Under the pieces are notes generated by a model. The model searched no databases. It had not been told where the DNA came from and worked only from the letters and a program-made list of their open reading frames with translations. Shown here one piece after another: positions 24,974-32,909 of a DNA stretch of 64,000 nt. The position numbers and the translations under genes were made by a program. The stretch lies in the NCBI GenBank assembly GCA_963718195.1, contig CAVQYQ010000005.1:62001-126000 (forward strand), in the 5' to 3' direction. This stretch comes from MADRE3 sp963718195 (GTDB lineage Bacteria; Desulfobacterota; Desulfobulbia; Desulfobulbales; Desulfocapsaceae). Positions within the stretch are counted from its first letter, which is position 1. Every line of letters begins with the position of its first letter.

Positions 24974-25846
24974 GTGATTGAATTATCGGCTCCAGCAAAA
25001 ATAAATCTATTTCTCCATATTTTGCATCGCAGGCAAGACGGCTACCATGAGCTTGTCACCCGCATGCAGAAAATAGATCTGTGCGATAGGCTGAAAATCG
25101 ATCTGAGTGATGAGCCGGGTGTTGTTTTTACGTGCAGCGACAAAGCGCTTTCTGAAGAGGTGATCAATCTTGCTGAAGTTGCAGCTCAGAAATTTCTGGA
25201 AGCGGCTCAGTTATCGGACCTTCGTGGCGTACGTATTCATCTTGAAAAGAACATTCCAATAGCTGCCGGACTCGGGGGGGGGAGCAGTGATGCGGGCAGT
25301 GTGCTGAAGGGGCTTAATGCACTATTGGAATATCCTTTGTCACCTGGAAGTCTTACTGAACTTGCAAAGTCAATTGGTGCCGATGTCCCTTTTTTTGCAG
25401 CATCACACAATGCAGTGATTGCCACAGGCATAGGCGAATATCTTTCGGCTGTCCCTGATATCGAGGGATTCCGGATTCTTCTGGTTAACCCTGGTTTTGG
25501 CGTTTCGACACGCTCAATCTTTGAAAATTATGCATTGACAACGGTTTCGAAAAATTCTAAAGTGTCTAGTTCTCGAATTAACGGACTCGACATTTTTTCA
25601 CCTGAACAGATGCATAACGATCTGGAACCAGTTGCTGTGTTGGGTCACTCTGTGATTAATACGATTAAGCAGTCGCTTATTGAAACGGGAGCAGTTGCAG
25701 CGATGATGTCGGGAAGTGGCCCAACAGTCTTTGGCCTCTTTCCCTCAAAGACATTTACTGCTCAAAAAATGAAAGATTTGGAAGATCATTTCAAACAGGT
25801 ATATGGACCGAGGGTTTACACAACCCGCGCATATGCTGGGGCGTAG
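24974..25846 (+). CDS. ispE: 4-diphosphocytidyl-2-C-methyl-D-erythritol kinase
   Basis: A 290-residue GHMP kinase. It begins MIELSAPAKINLFLHILHRR and has the ATP loop PIAAGLGGGSSDAGSVL and the third motif MMSGSGPTVFGLFPS. It phosphorylates CDP-methylerythritol in the MEP isoprenoid route; dxs and ispA of the same pathway lie near 45-48 kb. The start is GTG 24974 with AAGG upstream. Its TAG stop (25844-25846) lies inside the tRNA-Gln gene, so the last ten bases of the reading frame also form the tRNA 5' acceptor strand. Confidence 0.95.
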   Translation: MIELSAPAKINLFLHILHRRQDGYHELVTRMQKIDLCDRLKIDLSDEPGVVFTCSDKALSEEVINLAEVAAQKFLEAAQLSDLRGVRIHLEKNIPIAAGLGGGSSDAGSVLKGLNALLEYPLSPGSLTELAKSIGADVPFFAASHNAVIATGIGEYLSAVPDIEGFRILLVNPGFGVSTRSIFENYALTTVSKNSKVSSSRINGLDIFSPEQMHNDLEPVAVLGHSVINTIKQSLIETGAVAAMMSGSGPTVFGLFPSKTFTAQKMKDLEDHFKQVYGPRVYTTRAYAGA

Positions 25847-25912
25847 CCAAGTGGCCAAGGCACCGGGTTTTGATCCCGGCATTCGTAGGTTCGAGTCCTA
25901 CCGCCCCAGCCA
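25837..25912 (+). tRNA. tRNA-Gln (anticodon TTG)
   Basis: A 76-base cloverleaf: acceptor TGGGGCG pairs with CGCCCCA, followed by discriminator G and an encoded CCA. The anticodon stem CCGGG/CCCGG holds the loop TTTTGAT, giving anticodon TTG for glutamine. The T arm carries GGTTCGAGTCC. It begins inside ispE (10-base overlap) and ends 46 bases before prs, so it is probably cut from an ispE-prs transcript. Confidence 0.97.
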
Positions 25913-25958
25913 TCGACTTGAGCGGTGGTGAGATCCGCTATAAATAAGGTTTAAAATT

Positions 25959-26897
25959 ATGGGCAATATCATAAAAATATTCTCAGGTAACGCTCACTTT
26001 TCGATGGCCCAGGAAATTGCCAGACACCTTGAGTTGACCGTCTCTGAGGCTGAGGTAAGAAAATTCAGTGATGGTGAAATTTTCGTTGAAATCAAGGAGA
26101 ATGTGCGTGGTACTGACTCCTTTGTTGTGCAGCCAACGTGCACCCCGGTCAATGATAACCTTATGGAACTTGTTATCATGGTTGACGCCCTCAGACGGGC
26201 ATCAGCACGGCGAATTACTGCTGTCCTGCCCTATTACGGTTACGCCCGACAGGACAGGAAAGTGGCACCACGTGTTCCGATTTCAGCAAAAGTTGTTGCC
26301 GAAATGCTGATGGCTGTCGGAGTCAGAAGAGTTCTATGTATGGACTTGCATGCCGGTCAGATCCAGGGGTTTTTTAATATCCCGGTCGATCATCTTTACG
26401 CAGCTCCGGTTTTAATCAAATATATACAGGAGCAGTTTGATGATGTAATCATGGTCTCTCCTGATGCTGGCGGTGTTGAGAGGACACGTGCCTTTGCCAA
26501 ACGGTTGAAATGCGGACTTGCCATTATAGATAAGAGGCGTGACCGGCCCAATGAAAGCGAAGCAATGCATGTTATTGGTGATGTTGCAGGAAAGGTCGCT
26601 ATCCTGATGGATGACATGGTTGATACCGCCGGAACATTGTGTAATGGTGCTGCTACTCTTCTGAAAAACGGGGCGAAAGAGGTCCATGCCAGTTGTTCTC
26701 ATCCCGTGCTTTCAGGACCTGCTGTTCAGCGTATTACCGAATCAGAAATCAAATCGCTTGTGGTTACAAATTCGATCCCGCTGAGCGAGGAAGCACAGGC
26801 GTGTGGGAAAATTAAGGCTCTGTCTGTTTCTTCACTATTGGCCGAAGCGATTCATCGTATTCATAATGAAGATTCAGTGAGTTCATTGTTTGTATAG
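25959..26897 (+). CDS. prs: Ribose-phosphate pyrophosphokinase
   Basis: A 312-residue class I PRPP synthetase. Seen: KIFSGNAHFSMAQEIA at the start, KFSDGEIFVEI, the metal/ATP segment MDLHAGQIQGFFNIPVDHL, the flexible loop AIIDKRRDRPNESEAM and the ribose-phosphate loop ILMDDMVDTAGTLC. It makes PRPP for nucleotides, His and Trp. It follows ispE and tRNA-Gln and precedes rplY, the frequent ispE-prs-rplY(ctc)-pth order. Confidence 0.98.
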   Translation: MGNIIKIFSGNAHFSMAQEIARHLELTVSEAEVRKFSDGEIFVEIKENVRGTDSFVVQPTCTPVNDNLMELVIMVDALRRASARRITAVLPYYGYARQDRKVAPRVPISAKVVAEMLMAVGVRRVLCMDLHAGQIQGFFNIPVDHLYAAPVLIKYIQEQFDDVIMVSPDAGGVERTRAFAKRLKCGLAIIDKRRDRPNESEAMHVIGDVAGKVAILMDDMVDTAGTLCNGAATLLKNGAKEVHASCSHPVLSGPAVQRITESEIKSLVVTNSIPLSEEAQACGKIKALSVSSLLAEAIHRIHNEDSVSSLFV

Positions 26898-26978
26898 CTA
26901 TCAGAAACGTTAAATACTTTTGAAACATAGTCAGGTCAAAAGCGTATCAGGCCAGCGATCTAGACGAAGGAGGAAGAT

Positions 26979-27533
26979 ATGATTACCAAAGAAATAGTTG
27001 CTGCAGTGAGAGAGTCCTTCGGCAAAGGTCCAGTGAGGCGGTTGCGAGCAGCGGGTAGAACTCCCGGAGTTGTCTATTGTGGTGGAAAGGATGCGCTGCC
27101 ACTTGAATTTGAGACCAAAGTGCTTTTTAACGAGTTACTTGATATACAGGGCCGTAATGCAGTGATCACCTTGAAAATTGATAATGGCTCCGAGAAGCGT
27201 GTCATGGTCAAGGAGATCCAGACAGATCCTGTTAAGGATACGCTCTGCCATACCGATTTCCTGGAAATCGATGTTGAAAAACCTGCTAAATTTGTCGTGC
27301 CGATTCGCTATACCGGCAAGGCAAAGGGCATTGATCTCGGTGGTATCCTCAACATTGGTAAAAATACGCTGGAACTGGAAGGCAAACCGCTGACTATTCC
27401 GGATGAATGTGTGCTGGAAATTTCAGGATTGGCAATAGGTGACAAGATTGTTGCCGGTGATATAGAGCTGCCGACCGGAGTGTCGCTTGTTAATAATAGT
27501 GATAAGGTTTGTGTGGCAATAGACGCACCCTGA
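26979..27533 (+). CDS. rplY: 50S ribosomal protein L25 / general stress protein Ctc
   Basis: A 184-residue long-form L25 (TL5/Ctc type): an N-terminal 5S-rRNA-binding domain (GKGPVRRLRAAGRTPGVVYCGG) and a C-terminal beta domain (IRYTGKAKGIDLGGILN). It binds 5S rRNA in the large subunit. ATG 26979 has GAAGGAGG upstream. It lies between prs and pth, the usual neighbourhood, and is followed by an intrinsic terminator at 27599. Confidence 0.96.
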   Translation: MITKEIVAAVRESFGKGPVRRLRAAGRTPGVVYCGGKDALPLEFETKVLFNELLDIQGRNAVITLKIDNGSEKRVMVKEIQTDPVKDTLCHTDFLEIDVEKPAKFVVPIRYTGKAKGIDLGGILNIGKNTLELEGKPLTIPDECVLEISGLAIGDKIVAGDIELPTGVSLVNNSDKVCVAIDAP

Positions 27534-27551
27534 TCATCTGAATCGTATATG

Positions 27552-27598
27552 GCTGGCAGGGAATACTCAGGGTAAAATCCCACTGTCGGCAGTTGATT
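27552..27598 (+). promoter_or_regulatory. Riboswitch-like motif (FMN/cobalamin-like remnant), uncertain
   Basis: Between the rplY stop and the terminator, the stretch CAGGGAATACTCAGGG, then GGGTAAAATCCC (small hairpin), then ACTGTCGGCAGTTGATTAA and the first bases of the terminator stem resemble short conserved pieces of the RFN (FMN) and cobalamin riboswitch cores. It is too short for either full aptamer, and the next gene, pth, is not a known target. It may be a decayed element or coincidence. Confidence 0.18.
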
Positions 27599-27636
27599 AA
27601 TCCGGAGAGAGTCTTTTTCTCCGGATTTTTCTTTTT
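27599..27636 (+). terminator. Intrinsic terminator after rplY
   Basis: A 10-bp stem AATCCGGAGA (27599-27608) / TCTCCGGATT (27618-27627) with a 9-base loop, followed by TTTTTCTTTTT. It lies 65 bases after the rplY stop and ends the ispE-tRNA-prs-rplY set. Confidence 0.9.
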
Positions 27637-27794
27637 CAGGAGAGCCTTTTGCAAAATGATGATTTTCGTTCAACGTCAAGGCATGTGAAAAATTTTTACC
27701 GCAGGCATATAGTTGATATTCCGAGGATAAAAATTTAAGCATAACGTAGAGGTTGTGCGAAAAGGGCGTTTTGCAAGTGGCTCAGGAGTCAGTC

Positions 27795-28379
27795 ATGGGC
27801 TTTGTTATTGCTGGACTTGGAAATCCTGGTTCACAATATGAGAATAACCGTCACAACATCGGCTTCATGTTTGTCGATTATCTTGCTGTAAAGCATGGAC
27901 TTGATTGGTCCCGATGCAAGTGGGATGGACTTTTATCCCGGTCATCACTCTGGGGAGCGCGCGTCTGCCTCATTAAGCCTTCTGCATATATGAACCGAAG
28001 TGGCAGGGCTGTTGCTGGAGTTTCAAACTACTACAACATCGTCCCCGAGGATATTCTTGTTATCCATGATGACCTCGATATGAGCGTCGGGCGTATTAAG
28101 CTGGTAAAAGGCGGTGGTACCGGAGGCCATAACGGTATACGGTCAATCGTTCAAGACCTCGGCTCAACTGATTTTTATCGTCTCAAAGTTGGCATTGGCA
28201 GGCCGGGTAACAGTGATGTTCATCCCGACATGCCGGTGGAAAAATATGTTCTCTCAGACTTTTCAGAACAGGAGCGGATACTGGTATCGGATCGATACAC
28301 GTGTCTGGAGGATGGTGTGAAATTACTCGTGCACGGAGACCCTAAAAGAGCGATGACCGTCCTCAACTGCCTAAAATGA
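27795..28379 (+). CDS. pth: Peptidyl-tRNA hydrolase
   Basis: A 194-residue Pth. It begins MGFVIAGLGNPGSQYENNRH, where NNRHNIGFMFVD holds the catalytic histidine, and has YMNRSGRAV and IHDDLDMSVG. ATG 27795 was chosen because AGGAG at 27784-27788 is six bases upstream; an in-frame codon at 27753 would add 14 unrelated residues. It recycles peptidyl-tRNA released from stalled ribosomes. It is separated from rplY by a terminator, so it probably has its own promoter. Confidence 0.96.
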   Translation: MGFVIAGLGNPGSQYENNRHNIGFMFVDYLAVKHGLDWSRCKWDGLLSRSSLWGARVCLIKPSAYMNRSGRAVAGVSNYYNIVPEDILVIHDDLDMSVGRIKLVKGGGTGGHNGIRSIVQDLGSTDFYRLKVGIGRPGNSDVHPDMPVEKYVLSDFSEQERILVSDRYTCLEDGVKLLVHGDPKRAMTVLNCLK

Positions 28380-28678
28380 GATTATCGGCGATCACTTATA
28401 TCTGTTATATTTTCAAGAATGAGTGGTGATTCGGGAAGGTTACTATATCAAAGGGTTTCGTCACACCTGTCAGTCTGCTACAGAGTCTCAAAAAATGGGG
28501 CTTTTTTCGTTCATTTATGTTATAGTATTTCATCTTAAATTCACTGTTTACCTGAAACGGGCAAAGTTATGGACTTTGTCTACCCGATCTGTACTTCGTT
28601 TTAATCTGAGGTATTTGTTGGGTCTGATCTGATGATTATCAGGAGCGTGTTATCTCATTATTTACAAGGGAGAGTCTA
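28380..28678. promoter_or_regulatory. Intergenic region upstream of carD with inverted repeat
   Basis: About 300 bases without a convincing gene. An inverted repeat occupies 28558-28586: CGGG CAAAGT, 5-base gap, ACTTTG, 4-base bulge, CCCG, about 95 bases before carD. TATAGT at 28521 could be a -10 but no matching -35 is seen. The repeat could be an operator or a leader hairpin. Confidence 0.35.
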
Positions 28679-29212
28679 GTGTTTTCAGAAGGTGATATGG
28701 CTGTTTATCCGGCACATGGTGTTGGGGTGATCAAGTCGATTGAAACCCAAACAGTGGCTGGTATTGATCAGAAATTTTATGTTATGGAAATTCTCGGTAA
28801 TTCCATGACCATCATGATACCAACCACAAGCAGTACAACGGTAGGATTACGTTCAATTGTCAACAAGAAAGAAGCAATTGAGGTTCTTAATATCCTCAAG
28901 GACAGAGCAATTGAAATCGATTCACAGACATGGAACAGGCGGTACCGTGACTATATGGAAAAAATTAAAACCGGTTCCATCCATGAAGTTGCCGCAGTTT
29001 TACGCGATTTGTTTCTGTTGAGCGTGGATAAAGATCTTTCTTATGGCGAGCGCAAAATGCTTGATACTGCCAAGAATTTATTGGTAACCGAACTCTCTCT
29101 TGCCCAGGAAGTTGAACAAGAACAGATCACCCAGAAAATTGATAAGATTTTCTCACTGAGGTCTTTCGTAACTAGCAATTTTTACTACTTCTCTATACTT
29201 TTTTTAAGATGA
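28679..29212 (+). CDS. CarD-family transcriptional regulator
   Basis: A 177-residue CarD/CdnL-type protein: the N-terminal RNA-polymerase-interacting Tudor-like domain (MFSEGDMAVYPAHGVGVIKS) and a helical C-terminal DNA-binding domain (RRYRDYMEKIKTGSIHEVAAVLRDLF, LSYGERKMLDTAKNLL). The start is GTG 28679 with GGGAG six bases upstream. The family binds the RNA polymerase beta subunit and stabilises open promoter complexes, often at rRNA promoters. The final 15 residues (SNFYYFSILFLR) are hydrophobic and unusual. It leads rluD and coaE. Confidence 0.9.
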   Translation: MFSEGDMAVYPAHGVGVIKSIETQTVAGIDQKFYVMEILGNSMTIMIPTTSSTTVGLRSIVNKKEAIEVLNILKDRAIEIDSQTWNRRYRDYMEKIKTGSIHEVAAVLRDLFLLSVDKDLSYGERKMLDTAKNLLVTELSLAQEVEQEQITQKIDKIFSLRSFVTSNFYYFSILFLR

Positions 29213-29224
29213 GATTGTGATGGC

Positions 29225-30175
29225 ATGGAGCACCTTGAGTTCTGTCCTGACACACATTTCCTTGAAGTCACAATCTCACCTGCATTCAATAATGTTCGGT
29301 TGGACCATTTCCTTGTCCAGATCGACCTCTCAGGCTATTCGCGTTCACAAATAACGCAATCAATCAAAACCGGCTCGATAAAAGTAAACGATACAGTCGT
29401 TAAATCCGGGTATCGTGTGAAGACCGGGGATATAATCAGGGGTAAGCTTCTCGACAAGCAGGTGTCTTCATTTCCTGTTCCCCAACTGGTTGAATTTGAC
29501 ATATTGTATGAAGATCAATCAATTATTGTTATTTCAAAGCCACCCGGGCTCGTCGTACACCCGGGCTGTGGTAATCCGCAAGATACCCTGGTAAATGGTC
29601 TTCTCTATCATTTCAGTGATCTTGCTCAGGTTGGAGACCCCTTGCGGCCAGGCATAGTGCACCGGCTTGACAAAGATACCTCCGGTGTGATGGTGATTGC
29701 CAGAAATCGCAAGGCGCATGGGCAACTGGTCCAGGAATTCAAGGATCGAAAGACCGAGAAACAGTATCTCGCTCTTGTACATGGAATTCCAAATCAAGAA
29801 AGTGGACGAATTGTGGCGCCCATTGGCAGGCATCCAGTGAACAGGCAAAAAATGGCGGTTAGGGAGCATACCGGCAAGTATGCGGTAACCAGTTGGCGTG
29901 TTGAGAGATCGTTTGACCGATACAGTCTTTTGGCGGTCAGGATAGAAACGGGCCGAACTCACCAGATACGGGTTCATCTCTCTCATCTCAACTATCCGGT
30001 TGCAGGTGACAAGATTTATGGAGGAAACCGTAATAATCAAGGCATTTCCAGACAGATGCTGCACTCCTGGAAACTGACCTTGGAGCATCCCGATAGTAAA
30101 AAGAAGATGACATTTGAGGCACCCTTAACCCCTGATTTTCAGCAGTTCCTAGAGTCGATAGAGGCAGACACTTGA
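29225..30175 (+). CDS. rluD: 23S rRNA pseudouridine synthase RluD
   Basis: A 316-residue RluA-family synthase with an N-terminal S4 RNA-binding domain (RLDHFLVQIDLSGYSRSQIT) and the catalytic domain carrying RPGIVHRLDKDTSGVMVIAR, where the Asp of HRLDKDTSG is the nucleophile. The S4 domain and length fit RluD, which modifies helix 69 of 23S rRNA. It starts 12 bases after carD and its stop TGA overlaps the TTG start of coaE. Confidence 0.93.
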   Translation: MEHLEFCPDTHFLEVTISPAFNNVRLDHFLVQIDLSGYSRSQITQSIKTGSIKVNDTVVKSGYRVKTGDIIRGKLLDKQVSSFPVPQLVEFDILYEDQSIIVISKPPGLVVHPGCGNPQDTLVNGLLYHFSDLAQVGDPLRPGIVHRLDKDTSGVMVIARNRKAHGQLVQEFKDRKTEKQYLALVHGIPNQESGRIVAPIGRHPVNRQKMAVREHTGKYAVTSWRVERSFDRYSLLAVRIETGRTHQIRVHLSHLNYPVAGDKIYGGNRNNQGISRQMLHSWKLTLEHPDSKKKMTFEAPLTPDFQQFLESIEADT

Positions 30176-30771
30176 TTGTCGGGATAACAGGAGGAATCGG
30201 TTCCGGAAAGAGTAAAGTCGCATCCCTGCTTGGCGAGATACTTGAATGCACGGTCCTCAATGCTGATGATCTGTGCCGAGATCTTCTTGAAAAAGGGGGG
30301 CAGGGGTATCTCCAATTTGTTCAATCAGGTGGTCAACGTTTCCTTGATGTCCATGGAGAAATTGATCGGTCCAAGTTGAGAGAGGAACTCTTTTCCGATC
30401 GTATACTGAGAGAACACCTTGAGTCAATCCTTCATCCGCTTGTTCTTGAGAAAATACGAAGTTGTGCAAAAGAAGCACCTGACTCTTTGGTAATCGCTGA
30501 AGTACCGCTTCTTTTCGAATCGGGATGGCAGAATGAATTTGATATCATTATAGCGGTTTCTTCTCCTGAAGAAAAAATCATTGAACGAGTTATCAAGCGT
30601 GACCAGGCAAGTCACAAAGAGGTCAGCAAAATCATAGCCACCCAGATGGACTCGGCTGAGAAGAGCAGGTTGGCCGATTATGTTATCGAAAATTCAGCTG
30701 GTTGGCAGGAGACAGAACAACAGGTAGTGGAGCTGGTTGACAAACTACAGAAAAAATTGCGGGGGACATGA
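30172..30771 (+). CDS. coaE: Dephospho-CoA kinase
   Basis: A 199-residue kinase that adds the 3'-phosphate in the last step of coenzyme A synthesis. The P-loop is GITGGIGSGKSKVASLLG at the N-terminus, followed by LNADDLCRDLLEKG and EVPLLFESGWQNEFD, typical of CoaE. The start is TTG 30172, overlapping the rluD stop (TTGA) and preceded by GAGG at 30160-30163. It ends the carD-rluD-coaE set; a promoter for rho begins 20 bases after its stop. Confidence 0.95.
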   Translation: MIVGITGGIGSGKSKVASLLGEILECTVLNADDLCRDLLEKGGQGYLQFVQSGGQRFLDVHGEIDRSKLREELFSDRILREHLESILHPLVLEKIRSCAKEAPDSLVIAEVPLLFESGWQNEFDIIIAVSSPEEKIIERVIKRDQASHKEVSKIIATQMDSAEKSRLADYVIENSAGWQETEQQVVELVDKLQKKLRGT

Positions 30772-30791
30772 GGAATTATCCGACAAAAACC

Positions 30792-30820
30792 TTGACACCA
30801 TCTCTTTGAGCACGTATAAG
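30792..30820 (+). promoter_or_regulatory. Near-consensus sigma70 promoter for rho
   Basis: TTGACA (30792-30797), a 17-base spacer, TATAAG (30815-30820): perfect -35 and 5/6 -10. Transcription would start near 30827, giving a rho leader of about 340 bases. Confidence 0.8.
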
Positions 30821-31164
30821 GGAGAAAATAATCATGTCGGAATCCCGCCTTGACTAATTCGTAGACACTCAATACCAATATTTTCTCGAAAAATATAAAA
30901 TAGATCAAAAATAAAAGTTTAATAAATATCAATTAACGCTGTATCAAATCAGGCTGTCGCCAAAATCCTTTTTATACCAAATTACTAAATAATCCCGGAG
31001 AGCTGACAGATCATCTTGTCGCACGTTCTCTCATATAGGCGAGCGTCTGTCATGGGGTTTGGTTTTATTTCTGGTGACCAACAACACGATAAAATAATTG
31101 ATAATTTTGAAATTCTTAACTGATAACCAAAGTCCTTGCCATACTTAAAGAGGAGACACTCATC
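30821..31164 (+). promoter_or_regulatory. Long AT-rich leader of rho
   Basis: No gene is seen in the 393 bases between coaE and rho. After the promoter at 30792 the leader is AT rich with a GC patch at 30990-31050. A second candidate promoter is TTGATA (31098-31103), 17 bases, TGATAA (31121-31126). Long rho leaders allow Rho to limit its own synthesis in E. coli; that this one does so is inference. Confidence 0.5.
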
Positions 31165-32418
31165 GTGATGAACCTGGCAGAACTCAAGCTGAAAAAGATC
31201 GACGAACTGGTAAAACTTGCACGAAAACTTAAAGTTGACGGTTTTAGCTCAATGCGCAAGCAGGAGTTGATTTTTGCCATCCTTCAGGCTCAGGCAGATA
31301 AAGAGGGGAAGCTTCGTGGAAGTGGTGTTCTTGAGATCCTACCCGATGGTTTTGGGTTTCTCAGGGCTCCCGATTATAATTATTTGCCAGGGCCCGACGA
31401 TATTTATGTTTCTCCTTCCCAGATCAGGCGACTGAGCCTGAGAACCGGTGACGTCATAGACGGCCTGGTCAGGGCACCGAAAGAGGGGGAACGTTATTTT
31501 GCCCTGCTCAAGGTGGAGAGCGTCAACTTCGATCCTCCAGAAGCGGCAAAGCAAAAGACGCTGTTTGGCAATCTCACGCCGCTGCATCCCAATGAAAAGT
31601 TTGAGCTCGAGTGGCAGCCTGACAACTACTCAATGCGCATAATGGATATGTTTGCACCGATCGGCAAGGGCCAGCGTGGATTGCTCGTCGCCCCACCCCG
31701 GACCGGTAAAACCGTATTGATGCAGAAAATAGCGAACTCAATTGTCCGCAACCACAAAGAGGTTTACCTCATCGTATTACTCATAGATGAACGTCCTGAA
31801 GAGGTTACTGAAATGCAGCGTACTGTAAAAGCTGCAGAAGTTGTCAGTTCGACCTTTGACGAACCACCCCAGAGGCATATTCAGGTGGCAGAAATGGTAA
31901 TAGAAAAGGCAAAGCGTCTGGTTGAACACAAGAAAGATGTGGTTATTCTGCTGGACAGCATAACCCGGCTGGCAAGAGCCTATAACACGGTGACGCCTGC
32001 AAGTGGTAAGATTCTGTCCGGTGGTGTGGAGGCAAATGCCCTGCATAGACCAAAACGTTTCTTTGGTGCGGCAAGAAATATCGAAGAGGGTGGTAGCCTG
32101 AGTATCCTCGCAACTGCTATTATTGAAACCGGTTCGAAAATGGACGAGGTCATCTTTGAAGAATTCAAGGGGACAGGCAACATGGAATTGATCCTTGACC
32201 GCAAAATGGCAGACAAACGCATTTTTCCAGCTATTGATATTAAACGCTCCGGAACACGCAAGGAAGACCTGCTTCTCAGAGATGATGTCCTTAACAGAGT
32301 CTGGATTTTAAGAAAACTGCTTGCTTCGATGAATCCTGCAGACGGTATGGATTTCCTGGTTGACAAACTCAAGCACCAGAAGACAAACGAAGATTTTCTC
32401 GATTCAATGAACGGCTGA
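31165..32418 (+). CDS. rho: Transcription termination factor Rho
   Basis: A 417-residue hexameric RNA helicase. The N-terminal helix bundle (MNLAELKLKKIDELVKLARK), cold-shock-like RNA-binding domain (GVLEILPDGFGFLRAPDYNY), Walker A (GLLVAPPRTGKTVLMQK) and Walker B/Q-loop region (DVVILLDSITRLARAYN) are all present. Start may be GTG 31165 or ATG 31168; AGGAG at 31151-31155 is nine bases before the GTG. It lies alone between a strong promoter and a possible terminator. Confidence 0.97.
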   Translation: MMNLAELKLKKIDELVKLARKLKVDGFSSMRKQELIFAILQAQADKEGKLRGSGVLEILPDGFGFLRAPDYNYLPGPDDIYVSPSQIRRLSLRTGDVIDGLVRAPKEGERYFALLKVESVNFDPPEAAKQKTLFGNLTPLHPNEKFELEWQPDNYSMRIMDMFAPIGKGQRGLLVAPPRTGKTVLMQKIANSIVRNHKEVYLIVLLIDERPEEVTEMQRTVKAAEVVSSTFDEPPQRHIQVAEMVIEKAKRLVEHKKDVVILLDSITRLARAYNTVTPASGKILSGGVEANALHRPKRFFGAARNIEEGGSLSILATAIIETGSKMDEVIFEEFKGTGNMELILDRKMADKRIFPAIDIKRSGTRKEDLLLRDDVLNRVWILRKLLASMNPADGMDFLVDKLKHQKTNEDFLDSMNG

Positions 32419-32467
32419 TACCCGCTCGAAGGGCTGCTCACTCGGTGCTACCAGCGCGTATCCTATT
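32417..32467 (+). terminator. Possible terminator after rho
   Basis: GATAC..GCT (32417-32426) can pair with AGC..GTATC (32453-32462) around a long loop, followed by CTATTTTTG. The stem has internal mismatches and overlaps the rho stop codon, so this is only a candidate. Confidence 0.4.
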
Positions 32468-32577
32468 TTTGTTGTAATTTTTGAAATAATTATTAATATA
32501 CAATGTTCGAGTTTTGATTTTATTACACTTATCTGCTAACCAAATGTAAAAGCTTTCTGGAGGGCTGAGGGATACAC

Positions 32578-32799
32578 ATGAAAAACGATATACATCCTGA
32601 TCATAAAACCATCATGGCCGTATGCGCCTGTGGAAACGAAGTCGAAATTGGCAGTGTCCTGCCTGAGCTCAAAGTGGAAATCTGTTCGGCCTGTCATCCG
32701 TTTTTTACTGGTAAACAGAAACTGGTTGATACTGCCGGACGAATTGAGAAGTTCCGTAAGCGTTATGCGCAGCATTTTGATAACAAGGACAGCGCTTAA
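32578..32799 (+). CDS. rpmE: 50S ribosomal protein L31, zinc-binding form
   Basis: A 73-residue L31: MKNDIHPDHKTIMAVCACGN, ICSACHPFFTGKQKLVDTAGR and a basic tail. The four cysteines (CxC and CxxC) mark the zinc-containing C+ form. GGAGG and GAGGG stretches precede the ATG. A strong terminator follows at 32844, so it is probably a single-gene transcript, as is common between rho and prfA. Confidence 0.96.
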   Translation: MKNDIHPDHKTIMAVCACGNEVEIGSVLPELKVEICSACHPFFTGKQKLVDTAGRIEKFRKRYAQHFDNKDSA

Positions 32800-32843
32800 G
32801 CAGATTCAGGCCCGGAACAAATAATTCTTTCTCTTAGACCTTG

Positions 32844-32881
32844 AGTCCGCAGTGATGATTTCATTACTGTGGACTTTTTTT
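32844..32881 (+). terminator. Intrinsic terminator after rpmE
   Basis: A 14-bp stem (32844-32857 with 32862-32875, including two G-T pairs) with a 4-base loop, followed by T7. It lies 45 bases after the rpmE stop and 30 before prfA. Confidence 0.92.
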
Positions 32882-32909
32882 ATGCAATCGTGCTGGAAAT
32901 GGGGTGTTC

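Noticed and set aside
28423..28632. 69-codon open frame between pth and carD
   Set aside because: Composition is not protein-like, and it overlaps the inverted repeat; no ribosome site.
30834..30857. Seven-codon leader ORF (MSESRLD) with GGAG upstream in the rho leader
   Set aside because: With the promoter at 30792-30820 the transcript would begin near 30827, so the GGAG at 30821-30824 would not be in the RNA.
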